A stretch of 64,000 bases of DNA from Amia ocellicauda (GCF_036373705.1 NC_089861.1:1402001-1466000); one strand, 5' to 3'. Numbered from the stretch's first letter, positions 23,701 to 32,802 are shown. Translations and numbers: made by a program. Notes: generated by a model not told the origin, from the sequence alone.

Positions 23701-24509
23701 GCACAGAGACACACAGAGAGACGCACAGAGACACACAGGACACAGAGAGACGCACAGAGACACACAGGACACAGAGAGAGACGCACAGAGACAGAAACTC
23801 ACACAGGATACAGAGAGAGACAGAGACACACAGGACACAGAGAGAGACGCACAGAGACAGAAACTCACACAGGACACAGAGAGAGACAGAGACACACAGG
23901 ACACAGAGAGAGACAGAGACACACAGGACACAGAGAGAGACGCACAGAGACAGAAACTCACACAGGACACAGAGAGAGACAGAGACACACAGGACACAGA
24001 GAGAGACAGAGACACACAGGACACAGAGAGACGCACAGAGACAGAAACTCACACAGGACACAGAGAGAGACGCACAGAGACACACAGGACACAGAGAGAG
24101 ACGCACAGAGACAGAAACTCACACAGGACACAGAGAGAGACGCACAGAGACACACAGGACACAGAGAGAGACGCACAGAGACACACAGGACACAGAGAGA
24201 GACGCACAGAGACACACAGGACACAGAGAGAGACGCACAGAGACACACAGGACACAGAGAGAGACGCACAGAGACAGAAACTCACACAGGACACAGAGAG
24301 AGACAGAGACACACAGGACACAGAGAGAGACAGAGACACACAGGACACAGAGAGAGACGCACAGAGACAGAAACTCACACAGGACACAGAGAGAGACAGA
24401 GACACACAGGACACAGAGAGAGACGCACAGAGACACACAGGACACAGAGAGAGACGCACAGAGACACACAGGACACAGAGAGAGACGCACAGAGACAGAA
24501 ACTCACCAT
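16771..24509 (-). CDS. tma16: tma16: translation machinery-associated protein 16 (complete gene)
   Basis: Seven coding exons on the minus strand: 24509-24507 (the ATG only), 21164-21055, 19180-19143, 19031-18947, 18135-17987, 17538-17496 and 16954-16771. The phases join perfectly and sum to 612 nt, 203 aa, which I believe equals the human length. Diagnostic stretches: [87 protein letters not shown]. The tail is acidic ([13 protein letters not shown]). The protein acts in 60S ribosomal subunit assembly and binds pre-ribosomal particles in yeast and human. It is transcribed toward marchf1, tail-to-tail, as I recall for human 4q32. Oddities: the initiator codon is the last codon of exon 1 and abuts the donor, intron 1 is a minisatellite, and intron 2 carries a long inverted repeat. 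Confidence 0.95.
16984..17015. repeat. (CA)n microsatellite
   Basis: About 30 bp of AC dinucleotides, only some 30 bases upstream (minus sense) of the tma16 exon 7 acceptor. On the transcript it reads as a GU repeat next to the pyrimidine tract. Confidence 0.9.
17016..17495. other. tma16 intron 6
   Basis: No exon or recognised repeat on either strand. Confidence 0.4.
17496..17538 (-). CDS. tma16: tma16 exon 6
   Basis: 43 nt, acceptor CTTTCTTTCAG, donor AG/GTGAGA; it encodes [13 protein letters not shown]. Confidence 0.94.
17539..17986. other. tma16 intron 5 with CT tract
   Basis: Contains a (CT)n/CCCTC-rich tract at about 17715-17810. No exon. Confidence 0.5.
17987..18135 (-). CDS. tma16: tma16 exon 5
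   Basis: 149 nt, the longest internal exon. It encodes [18 protein letters not shown] and [12 protein letters not shown], the best-conserved part of the family. Donor G/GTGCGT. Confidence 0.95.
18136..18946. other. tma16 intron 4
   Basis: 0.8 kb with no recognised element. Confidence 0.4.
18947..19031 (-). CDS. tma16: tma16 exon 4
   Basis: 85 nt, acceptor TTTCTTTGTAG, donor AG/GTACAG. It encodes [14 protein letters not shown] and [11 protein letters not shown]. Confidence 0.94.
19143..19180 (-). CDS. tma16: tma16 exon 3
   Basis: 38 nt, acceptor TTTCTTTACAG, donor ATAG/GTGAGT. It encodes [12 protein letters not shown]; the small size makes it easy to miss. Confidence 0.92.
19181..19830. other. 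tma16 intron 2, proximal part
   Basis: Mostly unrecognised. The end of a short interspersed repeat (GGACCAGGGTTGGACACCCC) is visible near 19670-19700; the same type of terminus occurs at 12855-13105 and 56695-56965. Confidence 0.4.
19831..20956. repeat. long inverted repeat in tma16 intron 2
   Basis: Arm 1 (19831-20093) and arm 2 (20728-20956) are reverse complements with only scattered mismatches over about 225 bases, separated by about 635 bases. Arm 1 has about 35 extra bases (19883-19918) that add two further ATTGG (inverted CCAAT) motifs; arm 2 has a short unrelated stretch instead. Arm 2 ends about 100 bases from the exon 2 donor. In the pre-mRNA the arms could form a long stable hairpin. 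Confidence 0.9.
20265..20395 (+). mobile_element. 3' end of a CR1/L2-like LINE copy
   Basis: Same family as 1-860, on the opposite strand and severely 5'-truncated. It contains ACCAAACGAGCACGATGGGG, then GGACACTTTCTTATGTTCTT with a duplicated TTATGTTC octamer, the kind of short 3' tail repeat seen in CR1-type LINEs. It lies in the loop between the inverted-repeat arms. Confidence 0.75.
21055..21164 (-). CDS. tma16: tma16 exon 2
   Basis: 110 nt. Acceptor GTGTCTTTCAG/CCTAAG, donor GCG/GTAATA. It encodes [18 protein letters not shown] and [18 protein letters not shown], the conserved N-terminus right after the initiator Met supplied by exon 1. Confidence 0.95.
21430..24506. repeat. 3-kb minisatellite filling tma16 intron 1
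   Basis: About 3.1 kb of interleaved short units built from three modules (plus sense): ACACAGGACACAGAGAGAG followed by ACAGAG; the same followed by ACGCACAGAG; and ACAGAAACTCACACAGGACA. Unit lengths are about 25, 29 and 35-39 bases. It ends abruptly at the exon 1 donor. A higher-order duplication of about 1.2 kb is visible from a rare GGATAC variant at 21831, 22597, 23049 and about 23803: 21831 to 23049 is 1218 bases, 22597 to about 23803 is about 1206. Most reading frames stay open through it on both strands because the units rarely form stop codons. Confidence 0.97.
24507..24509 (-). CDS. tma16: tma16 exon 1, coding part is the ATG only
   Basis: On the minus strand the sequence reads GCTAAGAACATG/GTGAGT, so the start codon is the last codon of exon 1 and touches a near-perfect donor. 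A (position -3) gives a reasonable Kozak context. The join to exon 2 gives [10 protein letters not shown], matching the family N-terminus. Confidence 0.9.
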
Positions 24510-24685
24510 GTTCTTAGCGCTGCCCACGTGTGCTCGGCCGGCGCAGCGGAAGCGGAAGTCGGCGCAGCGGAAGCGGAAGTCGGCGCGCCCGTGTTCGTGT
24601 CCCGGGTCTCCGCTGCTCTGACTTCGGGTTCCGGCGCTCGGACCGCACGCAGCGGCTTGTTCTGTAACAACTATATATACCAGCC
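24510..24685 (-). promoter_or_regulatory. tma16: tma16 promoter / 5' UTR, CpG-rich with tandem ETS-type sites
   Basis: GC-rich DNA immediately upstream of the tma16 start. A 21-bp unit containing GCGGAAGCGGAAGTC is present twice in tandem (24540-24581), giving four GGAA cores of ETS type (GABP/ELK class); such sites are common in promoters of ribosome-biogenesis genes. A TATATATAG motif on the minus strand near 24672-24680 could be a TATA box, but the transcription start is not determinable from sequence. Confidence 0.6.
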
Positions 24686-25640
24686 ATGCACGACTGTTGT
24701 ATTTTAAGAAGGGGGAGAGCAGGTGCTAATATTTATAAGACTAAATTAATTGAAATTATTATTGTTTTTGAGGAATATATAATGGAAACAGCCCTTAGAG
24801 TAATTGGGCTGTTACATCATGTCCCCTTTTATAATATGCAAATACGTGTGGCAGGAAGCTGCGTTAAAGTGTCATAAGGGAATAAGAAATGTCAAATATC
24901 AGGCTGTGACGCTTTTGACCCCTACAGGACTAGTGTGGTGAATTCATTCATATGAATGTACATTTCTCCTCTTTTATGTCCTCAAACACTGAGTACATTC
25001 AAAGGTCTCTAGTGATGTGATAAATACACAACAATAAACAAAACACAGTTTCTGAGAAAGGGTCGTTTTTCCCACTTGTGCAGGTGCGTGAAGCCCCCCT
25101 TGGGCATCCTACCCCCAAAAACACACTCCACACAAATGTTTTACCTGTTTTGTTTTATTTTAACAAGAGCAATTAACAGGGTGGATATGTCATGTGCATG
25201 TCACATGTAAATATCAAGAACAGTGATTGAAATGGCAGGTTATTTAATGGCAGCAACAGTACGGCTCTCTGCTGTGTTTTTACTGCGGCACCACAAGCAA
25301 CCTGAGCCGCTGCTGGAGGTGTCCTTTGTATAAGACACGCTTCCTGTGTTTCCGAAGCAGTTTCAAGGCATAGTGCTAAATCTGGAGGAACAAGGTCGTC
25401 ACAGAGTTACAGTAGCCTATAGTTTATAAAATACTACTTTCCTGTTTGTTTAAGGAAAAGGTATACAGATTTTAGCCCTAAGATATAAAGATCAGAACTG
25501 CAGTTGAGTTTGTCATGGGGTAAGTGGCCCCTCACAGGCATCTTACCCCTAACAGAGGGGAGACCTCTGACCCAAAGCCAGGCATTTGTGTTTTCAGTAT
25601 TTTAAGGCCTCTGTATAATTAACACTTACATCAACAGGAC
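24686..25640. other. intergenic DNA, tma16 to npy5r, part 1
   Basis: No exon or recognised element. Confidence 0.4.
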
Positions 25641-25644
25641 AATG

Positions 25645-25645
25645 C

Positions 25646-25712
<67 letters not shown>
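25645..25712. repeat. (TTA)n microsatellite followed by a short fish-type interspersed repeat fragment
   Basis: About 68 bp of ATT/TTA triplets. Immediately after, 25713-25752 contains TTATTGGCAGATGCCCTTAT, the start of a common fish interspersed repeat; a longer copy is at 48975-49180. Confidence 0.85.
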
Positions 25713-25717
<5 letters not shown>

Positions 25718-25814
25718 ATTTATTTATTGGCAGATGCCCTTATCCAGCCAATAGTTTCATGAATTATTTTAATATACCCCATTGAATCTGCAGGCCTCCT
25801 AGTATTAATATCAC

Positions 25815-25816
<2 letters not shown>

Positions 25817-25886
<70 letters not shown>
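25817..25886. repeat. (TA)n microsatellite
   Basis: About 70 bp of TA dinucleotides. Confidence 0.95.
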
Positions 25887-25889
<3 letters not shown>

Positions 25890-25961
25890 GAATACGATAA
25901 TGAATAGTTTTAAAAGTATATATTTGTGGTTGTCTGCTGAACTGCAGAAACTGGTTGCAGG

Positions 25962-25979
25962 TGCCACTAGATGGCGCCA
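25962..25979 (+). promoter_or_regulatory. predicted CTCF binding site
   Basis: GCCACTAGATGGCGCC at 25963-25978 matches the CTCF core (CCASYAGRKGGCRS) at every position. It lies between the tma16 promoter and the npy5r 3' end, where a domain boundary separating a housekeeping gene from tissue-specific receptor genes would be useful; the function is inference. Confidence 0.6.
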
Positions 25980-28900
25980 ATCCCCTCGACCTGGAAATGG
26001 CTGAAATTGTAATTTGCTGTTAGTATGAGGACAGGACAGAAGTTATTTACCTCCACCTTGACTTCCTACGCCACCACTCTTTCATTTCTATTTCTACCTG
26101 CAAGTGCTCTTGTGTGCGGATGCCGCTGAGCGCACAACTCGACTGCACAACCTGTTCATTATTCCTTGTGAAGTCTCTTAAGAGTGGAGCTTCAGAAGGA
26201 AAACTATTGTGACATTTTACCCACTGTTTCTTTGATGTTGGACAGCAAAGGACAGACAGTGAGAGAGGGAGTGGCCATCTACCAGGGTGGTTCAAATGTC
26301 CATGAGCCTGGAGCGCTCTGGACTGTGTTGAAGTCTTTCATCACTTAAATCTTTTACAGCTGAAGGTTCACTGCTGACTGGAACAATGTATTTAATTAAC
26401 ACTCTGAGTCGGCTAATCACAGCAATTAAGGAAATGGGAGCGGGGCTGAGGGAGAGGAGGACAGAAATGTGCCCTCCTGCTATACGTGAACGGACTTCAG
26501 CTTTGTCTGAATGTCTGCCATCTCTACCCCTGTCTGTACACTGATGTGAATAATATTGAAATGATAAAGCACTATGTTAAGAGGCAGAGGTGTGAGCTGT
26601 CTGTCCTCAGGTTAGCCACGCTTGTAGATTTGAATGTGAAATTGTAGTGATACGTTTCCATTTGTAAGCTGAGGGGAGTTTACTGAATTGTCTAAACTAC
26701 GGTGCTTCTTATTTCTAAGAAAGAAGTGATTTTCGTAACTCATTACTTAATGTGACATTTGTGTATTATCTCAAATACATAAAGTAATTAACACAAGTTT
26801 TTAGTCACAAACTAATTATTATTGTACAGTAATTTAAACCTATGCATTAACAGCAATATGTAAACATTTATTTAAAAAATGCTATATATATTTAGAGTAT
26901 ATTACTGAAACTAAATGTTGAGTTTGTAGGGAGACATTACTTGGAAATATCATGTGTACTCACAGTGCTGGTGGCAAAGCTTTTGCATTAATTTATTCAG
27001 AGATTTCGTTGATTTTTTGAGTTGATTTTTCATATAAAATTATCTAAGCTTGATGGGTGACAGAGACACCGAGAGAGATTCATGTAATGCCTTAATTCAT
27101 GTACTTTTTAAAATGAAATGTATGCTTTTAATGATTCCTTATTAACATTGCATTTTACAAATACTTCACAGCATCAACAATATTAACTTTCTAGTGAAGA
27201 AACTCCATTGTCTGATACCGAGTGCATGTATCTCCCGTCCCCCTCAAGTTAACGAGCAAAACCAGACAAAGTCATTTAGCTCTCATTTCTTTTCACCACC
27301 AATGAAATAATACAACAAAACATAATAAATCAGCTCTATTTAACGGTAGGCCTGTAGAGAGAGAGACTTTACCAGACCCATTTCAGATCATATTAATCTG
27401 ATTTAGAAGATAAGTATGCAGGACGTGTATTCGCTTATTTAGTTATTGGAGTGGAAAGCAGAATTAACAATGACATCTCTCTGTCCCTCTCGTCTCGCCC
27501 TCTCGAGGGAGACTTCAGATTGGGGGGACGCACACAAAAAGAGTGACAGGATTGCCCGACGGACCCTCGAGGCGATTTGACACGTTGAGAGAGCGTCGCC
27601 GTTCCTGCCAAGGGCTTTCGGGAATGACATGAAGAGAGTCAAGGTCTTGTGTTGGTAGTTCTCACCTTATATAAGCACCCTCATTTGCCACAGAATAAAA
27701 GACCTGATTAACACACTGGAGAGAGGTGTGTAACATTAATAATGGGTATTTTCTTTGTTCATCTCTATAGTTGTGTGTCAGACGGGATTAGTGTGACGGC
27801 CCAGCTAGAGTCTCTGTGCCTGGTCCCTCAATATCATGTACAGGCCTATGTACTGTACACAGAAATGCAAAACTGTTACTTCACCTGTTCCCCAGGAAAG
27901 CAGGTCCTATATTTATATTTTCAAAGAAAACAGTCAGCCTAAATAGATATACACCTATCTGGGTGACCTCATATCACAAAAGGTATATAATCAATAAATA
28001 AAGCTTGGACAGTAATAAACTGCGTCTCTCAGACACACTCACGTGTATAAATGCAGTACATTATTTATTGGATAAGTACCATGGACAAGAATGTTACTGA
28101 AAATGTAGATGTTGGTTAAATGAACACAATCATTTTGTGTATAGGCACTGTGGCCAAAGTGAGAGAGCACTGTGCACTGTGTAGGAAGTAAAGAAAGCCT
28201 CAGAATGAAACAATGTGCTGCCAGGCAATGATAGATGTAACGGCCATGAGGGGAATATTATTCTCGTCCTTTCATTGAATTGGAAAAGCAGGTCATCATA
28301 TTAATTCTGAAGGAAAGAGAGAGGGAGGAAGGAGGGAGCGGAGGAAAAAGGGCAGAGGGAGAGGGATAGGGAGAGGGAGGACAGACAGCAGGGGAAAGGG
28401 GGAGAGGCAGAGAGAGACGGGGAAAAGAAGGAAGAAGAGGCAGGGCAAATGAGAGGGATTGAGGTGGTGGAAGATGGGTATCTCAGTTTGTTTGAAATCC
28501 TTTTATTTCAGAAACTGCATTTTGGATAAAGTTGCAGAAGCAAACAAAAATAAGATGAAAATGTCGAATTCCTTGCACAAGAGATGTTGTAGAGATCGTG
28601 TGACCTTGCCTTTGTCTTTCACGCTGATCAGTAGAGAGTCCGGGAGAGAGCTGGCAGAGAGCGATACTGGCTTGTAGTCCGATTGTCAGCTTATCTCGCC
28701 CATCAATTAAAAAAACGAAAACAAAGCCGTTAATGATCAATATATTCTTTTGCCAACACGTAATCCCCATCAATCAGAGTTTGTTTAGGAGAGAGAGAAA
28801 ACAATGCCAATGCACAAACAATAGCTTAGCGATGAGCACATAAACTGAGCTTTTATAGCCGCTGTCTGAGCGGCCCTGTTTTCACAGACACACTGTTCGG

Positions 28901-30047
28901 TCCAAGGCTGTCATTGACAGGACGGTAGATGTGTGTTTCGGCCAAAGCCGGTCAAACACACTGAACACAGAAAACTTCAATCTATTTTCATCGTGGACTT
29001 GACGCTGACAACTGACTCATTCCAGGCTACTTAAGTCATATGCATTTAGTCAAGGCATTCACCAATCGATGCCCTAATTCAATTTCTACATACGCCAATC
29101 AATCAATGGATAACCTTTTTACCACATTTTGGAGATAAATGGCAGACATATTTGGCTGCCCTCTCTATGTACAGATACACTTATATATAATGCATCATTC
29201 CCTGGACGATTTTGTTTCGCTTTAAGATGAGTGCTGGTGGAAAGCTGTCAGGACACCCACAAATTTGCTGCAGATGAAGATGCCAGAAGGCCCGGGCCTT
29301 CCTGCCTGTGAAACGGCTGGATAATGGGGCGGCTTCGTTAATAGTCAGATGCATTATTCACGTCCCCCTCCTGCCGTGGCTGTCTGAGCGAGATTGTACA
29401 CTGGTGGAGATTAAAACTCGCCTCCTTGGGAACAAGGCCACGTCAGAGCAGCCTAATGGACACAAATTACATTTCTGGCTTTGCTGAAAATGGCAGGAGA
29501 AACGGCGGCTCAAAGCAGGATGGAACTGCAGTGTGCCGTCGAAACTAGGGTCTAGACTAACAGCTGAAGTGGGCGAATGCAGGCTGAGTGAGACTATTTT
29601 TATTCAGTCAGAAACGAGGCTCGCTCATTGCCGCTAAATTGACATAAACAAAATGGCACAGCGTGTAGAAAATGCTGGAGCTTATAATCAGGACTGGGCA
29701 ATGAATGTCCTTGAGGAAAGAGAGAGGGAGTGGGGTCTTGAATGTCCTTGAGTGGGGTCTTGAATTTTATATTTTTCATTTAAGCCATTATAAAGATAAG
29801 AAGTCAAATCAGCTGTAGATTCCAGGTCTTAATCTGTTGCGCTTTTAAAGTTATCTATAAAACCTACCTATCCCCCCCAACCACCACCACCTCCCCCAAC
29901 TGACTTATAGTACAGATTTGTAGATTGACCCTTGGTGCAATGTGGTGTGCAACAGGATATCTTTGTCGAGTGACGAGACAGAAGGTTGACTAATGTCCTC
30001 CAGGTGAAACGCAGTGAGACAGCCGCAGCAGAGCCCAAACACTTAGA
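25980..30047. other. intergenic DNA, tma16 to npy5r, part 2
   Basis: 4 kb without a convincing exon. Contains a purine-rich tract at about 28310-28460 (GGGAGAGG type) and a small direct duplication near 29735-29765 (GAGTGGGGTCTTGAAT). Parts of 28840-29480 look complex and non-repetitive and could hold conserved regulatory elements, but this cannot be judged without an alignment. Confidence 0.4.
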
Positions 30048-30490
30048 AGAAATATTAACACCATGTGTATAAAAAGAAGAACATAAGAAAGTGTCCAGTC
30101 GAGAGGAGCCCATTCACCCCATCGTGCTCGTTTGGTGTCCATTAATAACTAAGTGATCAAGGATCCTATCCAGTCTGTTTTTGAATGTTCCCACATTGTC
30201 TCTTCAGCCACATCGCTGGGGAGTTTGTTCAGATTGTGACGCCTCTCTGTGTGAAGAAGTGTCTCCTGTTTTCCGTTTTGAATGCCTTGAAGCCCAATTT
30301 CCATTTGTGTCCCCGGGTGTGTGTGTCCCTGCTGATCTGGAAAAGCTCCTCTGGTTTGATGTGGTCGATGCCTTTCATGATTTTGAAGACTTGGATCAAG
30401 TCCCCACGTAGTCTCCTCTGTTCCAGGGTGAAAAGGTTCAGTTCCTCAGTCTCTCAGTAGGACATTCCCTTCAGACCTGGAATAAATACC
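30048..30490 (-). mobile_element. CR1/L2-like LINE 3' fragment
   Basis: Nearly identical to 1-375 of the window in the same orientation: RT C-terminus (LRGDLIQVFKIMKGID region) plus 3' UTR, ending in GAACATAAGAAAGTGTCCAG (plus sense) at about 30090. Severely 5'-truncated, with the break near 30490. About 25 bases beyond the tail (ATATTAACACCATGTGTATA, plus sense) are also shared with the copy at 20265-20395. Confidence 0.82.
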
Positions 30491-31305
30491 AGACCTCTCA
30501 ATACCAGACCGGTGCAACCCTCTGTCAAACGCATACCTTTTCACCTGTCGCACACAACTCCTGAACCTACAACTCACTCAGTCATCAGGCTCTTAATGAC
30601 GAAGAAACACCATTAAGAGGATACAGAAGCTGAAACATTCAATGTAAGAGACTCCTCTTTTCAATGTCAAACAGCAGTAGATCAGAGAATCAAACTTTCC
30701 CAGCAGGTCTGTGTCACGGGTGGAGAATTTAATAATGAGACAGAGAGACAGTTGCATAAAAATTAAGACTAAAAATGTCAGCCTCCTCAGTCTATCTTTT
30801 CATTGAAACTGCTGGCCTGAAACTACAGCGACACTGGCACTGATGCCGACAGGCGGGATCTCTGGTTATTTTTTGTTAGACACGTCCTCCATGTTTTTCT
30901 TCTTTAAGTGTCGTAAAATTCCCAAAATGTACTGCATGATTGACTAAGTAAGTCCAGTCTATGGAAAGACTGTTTTATGCAACGGTTTTAACTGACTGTA
31001 TGTTGTTAGTATGACTTTTCATACTAAGACAAAGACTTAGTCTATGTTTATGCAACCGGCCCCATATGTCTGTCACACGCTTGAGAATGTCACATAAACA
31101 AACACTGCAGGTAATAACTATCTATGCAAAACAGATTTTCAACTCTGGCCCCACACTTGTTCCCACCCGTTTAGAAAGTACTGAGTAAAATGTTTCTTTG
31201 TCTCTAGCACAATCAGGAAAGTTAACCATGAGCTCCCTTTAGGTTAAAGTGTCAATTCAGTCTAGTGTTCCTCACCATTGTGTGGGTTCCTGTGGTTGGA
31301 CGCCA
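30491..31305. other. npy5r 3' flank
   Basis: Probable npy5r 3' UTR and intergenic DNA. No canonical AATAAA on the minus strand was found close to the stop. Confidence 0.35.
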
Positions 31306-32625
31306 TTAGGAGATGTAGAAACACTTAACCAGGGACAGCAAGTCAGACTTAATCCCATTGTTTAGGAACCCATAGAGGATGGGGTTCAAGCAGCAGGACA
31401 GCATGCCCAGCAGGTGGCAGATGCAGTAGATGAGTTTGAAGTGTCGGCTGGAGATGAGGTTGGCGCTGAAGTCCGTGACGAGGTGAAACACATGGAGGGG
31501 CATCCAGCTGATGGCAAAGGCCAAGACCACGGCAGTTAGCTTGTAGAACACGCTCTTGGATCTCCTTCTCATCCTGGAGATGGACTTGGAGATGATGAGC
31601 ATCTTCTGCAGCTCCGTGGCTTCCTCCTCCTTCAGTTCGAAGCACACCGGGACGCCGGGGAAGAGCAGCGGGCCCTCGTGCTGCAGCCGCTCGGAGGAGT
31701 TGTGCTCGTGGCCATAGGCGGCCGGGACCACACTGGCGGCTCTCCTGCTGTACCGCTTCCGCTGCTTCCTGGCCAAGGCGAGCCGCCAGCGCTCGGAGTT
31801 GGAGAGCAGTGCGGGAGGCGGCGGGAGACAGCTCCGGTGCTCCGGCGGCTGCAGGGTCAGGTCGATCATCTCGTTCTCCTCGGTCTGCACCTGCTCGGGG
31901 TGGGGGACGCTGGAGCTGACCCTGCGGCAGACGCTGGCGTGACTGAGCGTGAGGCACACCACGGGCAGGACGTACTGGACAAAGAGCAGACTGATGGTGA
32001 AGGCGACCCTGTAGCTGCTCGAGGGCCACGACTCGATGCACAGCGACTTGTTCTGCAGAGACTCCAGGTGGAAGGTCTCACTCAGGTCCACCATCTTGTG
32101 GAACACGGGCAAAGGGGAGCAGATGGAGAAGCCCAGAGTCCAGATGATGCCGAGGAGAAGGTACCCGGCATTGATGGACAGGTGCCTGGACAGCGGGTGA
32201 CTGATCATGTGGTAGCGCACCATGGCGATGGACATCAGCACCAGAGTGGACACCATGACCGACACACACTGCAGGAACGGGACCACGTGGCACATGACAT
32301 CCCCGAAGATCCAGTGGTCCAGGAGCACGCAGGTCAGCGTGAAGGGGGAGCAGAACAGCACAACCAGGATGTCGGAGAACGCCAGGTTGCCAACCAGGAA
32401 GTTTATGACCGTCTTCTCCTTCCACTTCCTGGTCAAGGCTGTGAGGATGAGGACGTTTCCCAGCAGGCCCAGGAGACTGATGAAGGTGTACAGTCCGATC
32501 ACGAAATAGCGGATGTCGTCCACACTGCTGTTGAAATCTTCCCACAGTGGGAATTGCGGGTCAGCGCCTTCTTGGGTGACATTGTGCTGGTTCTCTTTGC
32601 TTCCATTGGCCAAAATGAAATCCAT
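31306..32625 (-). CDS. npy5r: npy5r: neuropeptide Y receptor Y5
   Basis: Single coding exon of 439 aa encoding a class A GPCR that binds NPY/PYY and couples to Gi/o; in mammals it promotes feeding. The start is at 32625 (MDFILANGSK; A at -3, G at +4). An in-frame upstream ATG at 32697 is rejected because a good acceptor (CTCCTCGGCAG) at 32647 lies between. Visible: N-glycosylation sites N7, N15, N32; TM1 about 40-63; TM2 75-98; C112 and C196 for the extracellular disulfide; VRYHM after TM3 in place of DRY, as in other Y5; a long third intracellular loop of about 125 residues (230-355), the Y5 hallmark; SWMP in TM6; NPILY at 414-418; C436 as possible palmitoylation site. Length is close to human (about 445). 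Blocks such as NLAFSDILVVLFCSPFTLT and CICHLLGM...CCLNPILYGFLNNGIK are nearly invariant. Intact, no lesion. Confidence 0.97.
   Translation of the reverse strand: MDFILANGSKENQHNVTQEGADPQFPLWEDFNSSVDDIRYFVIGLYTFISLLGLLGNVLILTALTRKWKEKTVINFLVGNLAFSDILVVLFCSPFTLTCVLLDHWIFGDVMCHVVPFLQCVSVMVSTLVLMSIAMVRYHMISHPLSRHLSINAGYLLLGIIWTLGFSICSPLPVFHKMVDLSETFHLESLQNKSLCIESWPSSSYRVAFTISLLFVQYVLPVVCLTLSHASVCRRVSSSVPHPEQVQTEENEMIDLTLQPPEHRSCLPPPPALLSNSERWRLALARKQRKRYSRRAASVVPAAYGHEHNSSERLQHEGPLLFPGVPVCFELKEEEATELQKMLIISKSISRMRRRSKSVFYKLTAVVLAFAISWMPLHVFHLVTDFSANLISSRHFKLIYCICHLLGMLSCCLNPILYGFLNNGIKSDLLSLVKCFYIS
31407..31420 (+). promoter_or_regulatory. CTCF-type motif inside npy5r coding sequence
   Basis: CCAGCAGGTGGCAG matches the CTCF core on the plus strand. 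It overlaps codons for the conserved TM7 stretch HLLGM, so the match may be a by-product of the protein sequence. Confidence 0.3.
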
Positions 32626-32646
32626 TGTGCACCTTCTCTTTAAGAT
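32626..32646 (-). other. npy5r: npy5r 5' UTR part of the coding exon
   Basis: 21 bases between the acceptor TTTGCTTTCTCCTCGGCAG (ending 32647) and the ATG. Mammalian NPY5R likewise splices non-coding 5' exons to one coding exon. Confidence 0.6.
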
Positions 32647-32802
32647 CTGCCGAGGAGAAAGCAAAACAGACACAAAACCAATGTGAATAAAGCACACCTG
32701 ATCAACGCACGGCCTTCAGTTTATTTCAGTTCCACCCATTGTCCATGCATGCTGGTTAATTGCTTTATTTAGCAGATAATCAATTAAATTATACATTGTT
32801 TA

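Noticed and set aside
21421..24490. Many minus-strand open frames with [15 protein letters not shown] peptides
   Set aside because: Same minisatellite read in tma16 sense; intronic and low-complexity.
21430..24506. CRISPR-like array
   Set aside because: Repeats and spacers are not distinct, units vary in length, and this is a vertebrate genome; it is a minisatellite.
21042..24707. A 1221-codon open frame on the plus strand made of [16 protein letters not shown] repeats
   Set aside because: It is antisense to tma16, overlaps exon 2 and the promoter, and consists almost wholly of the minisatellite, which is open in most frames on both strands. Length reflects lack of stops, not coding.
31349..32643. 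Long open frames overlapping npy5r in other frames and on the plus strand (321, 230 and 155 codons)
   Set aside because: They are shadows of the GC-rich receptor gene, with no recognisable domains.
32626..32697. Upstream in-frame ATG of npy5r at 32697
   Set aside because: A good splice acceptor at 32647 separates it from the coding exon, and the added 24 residues have no counterpart in Y5 receptors.
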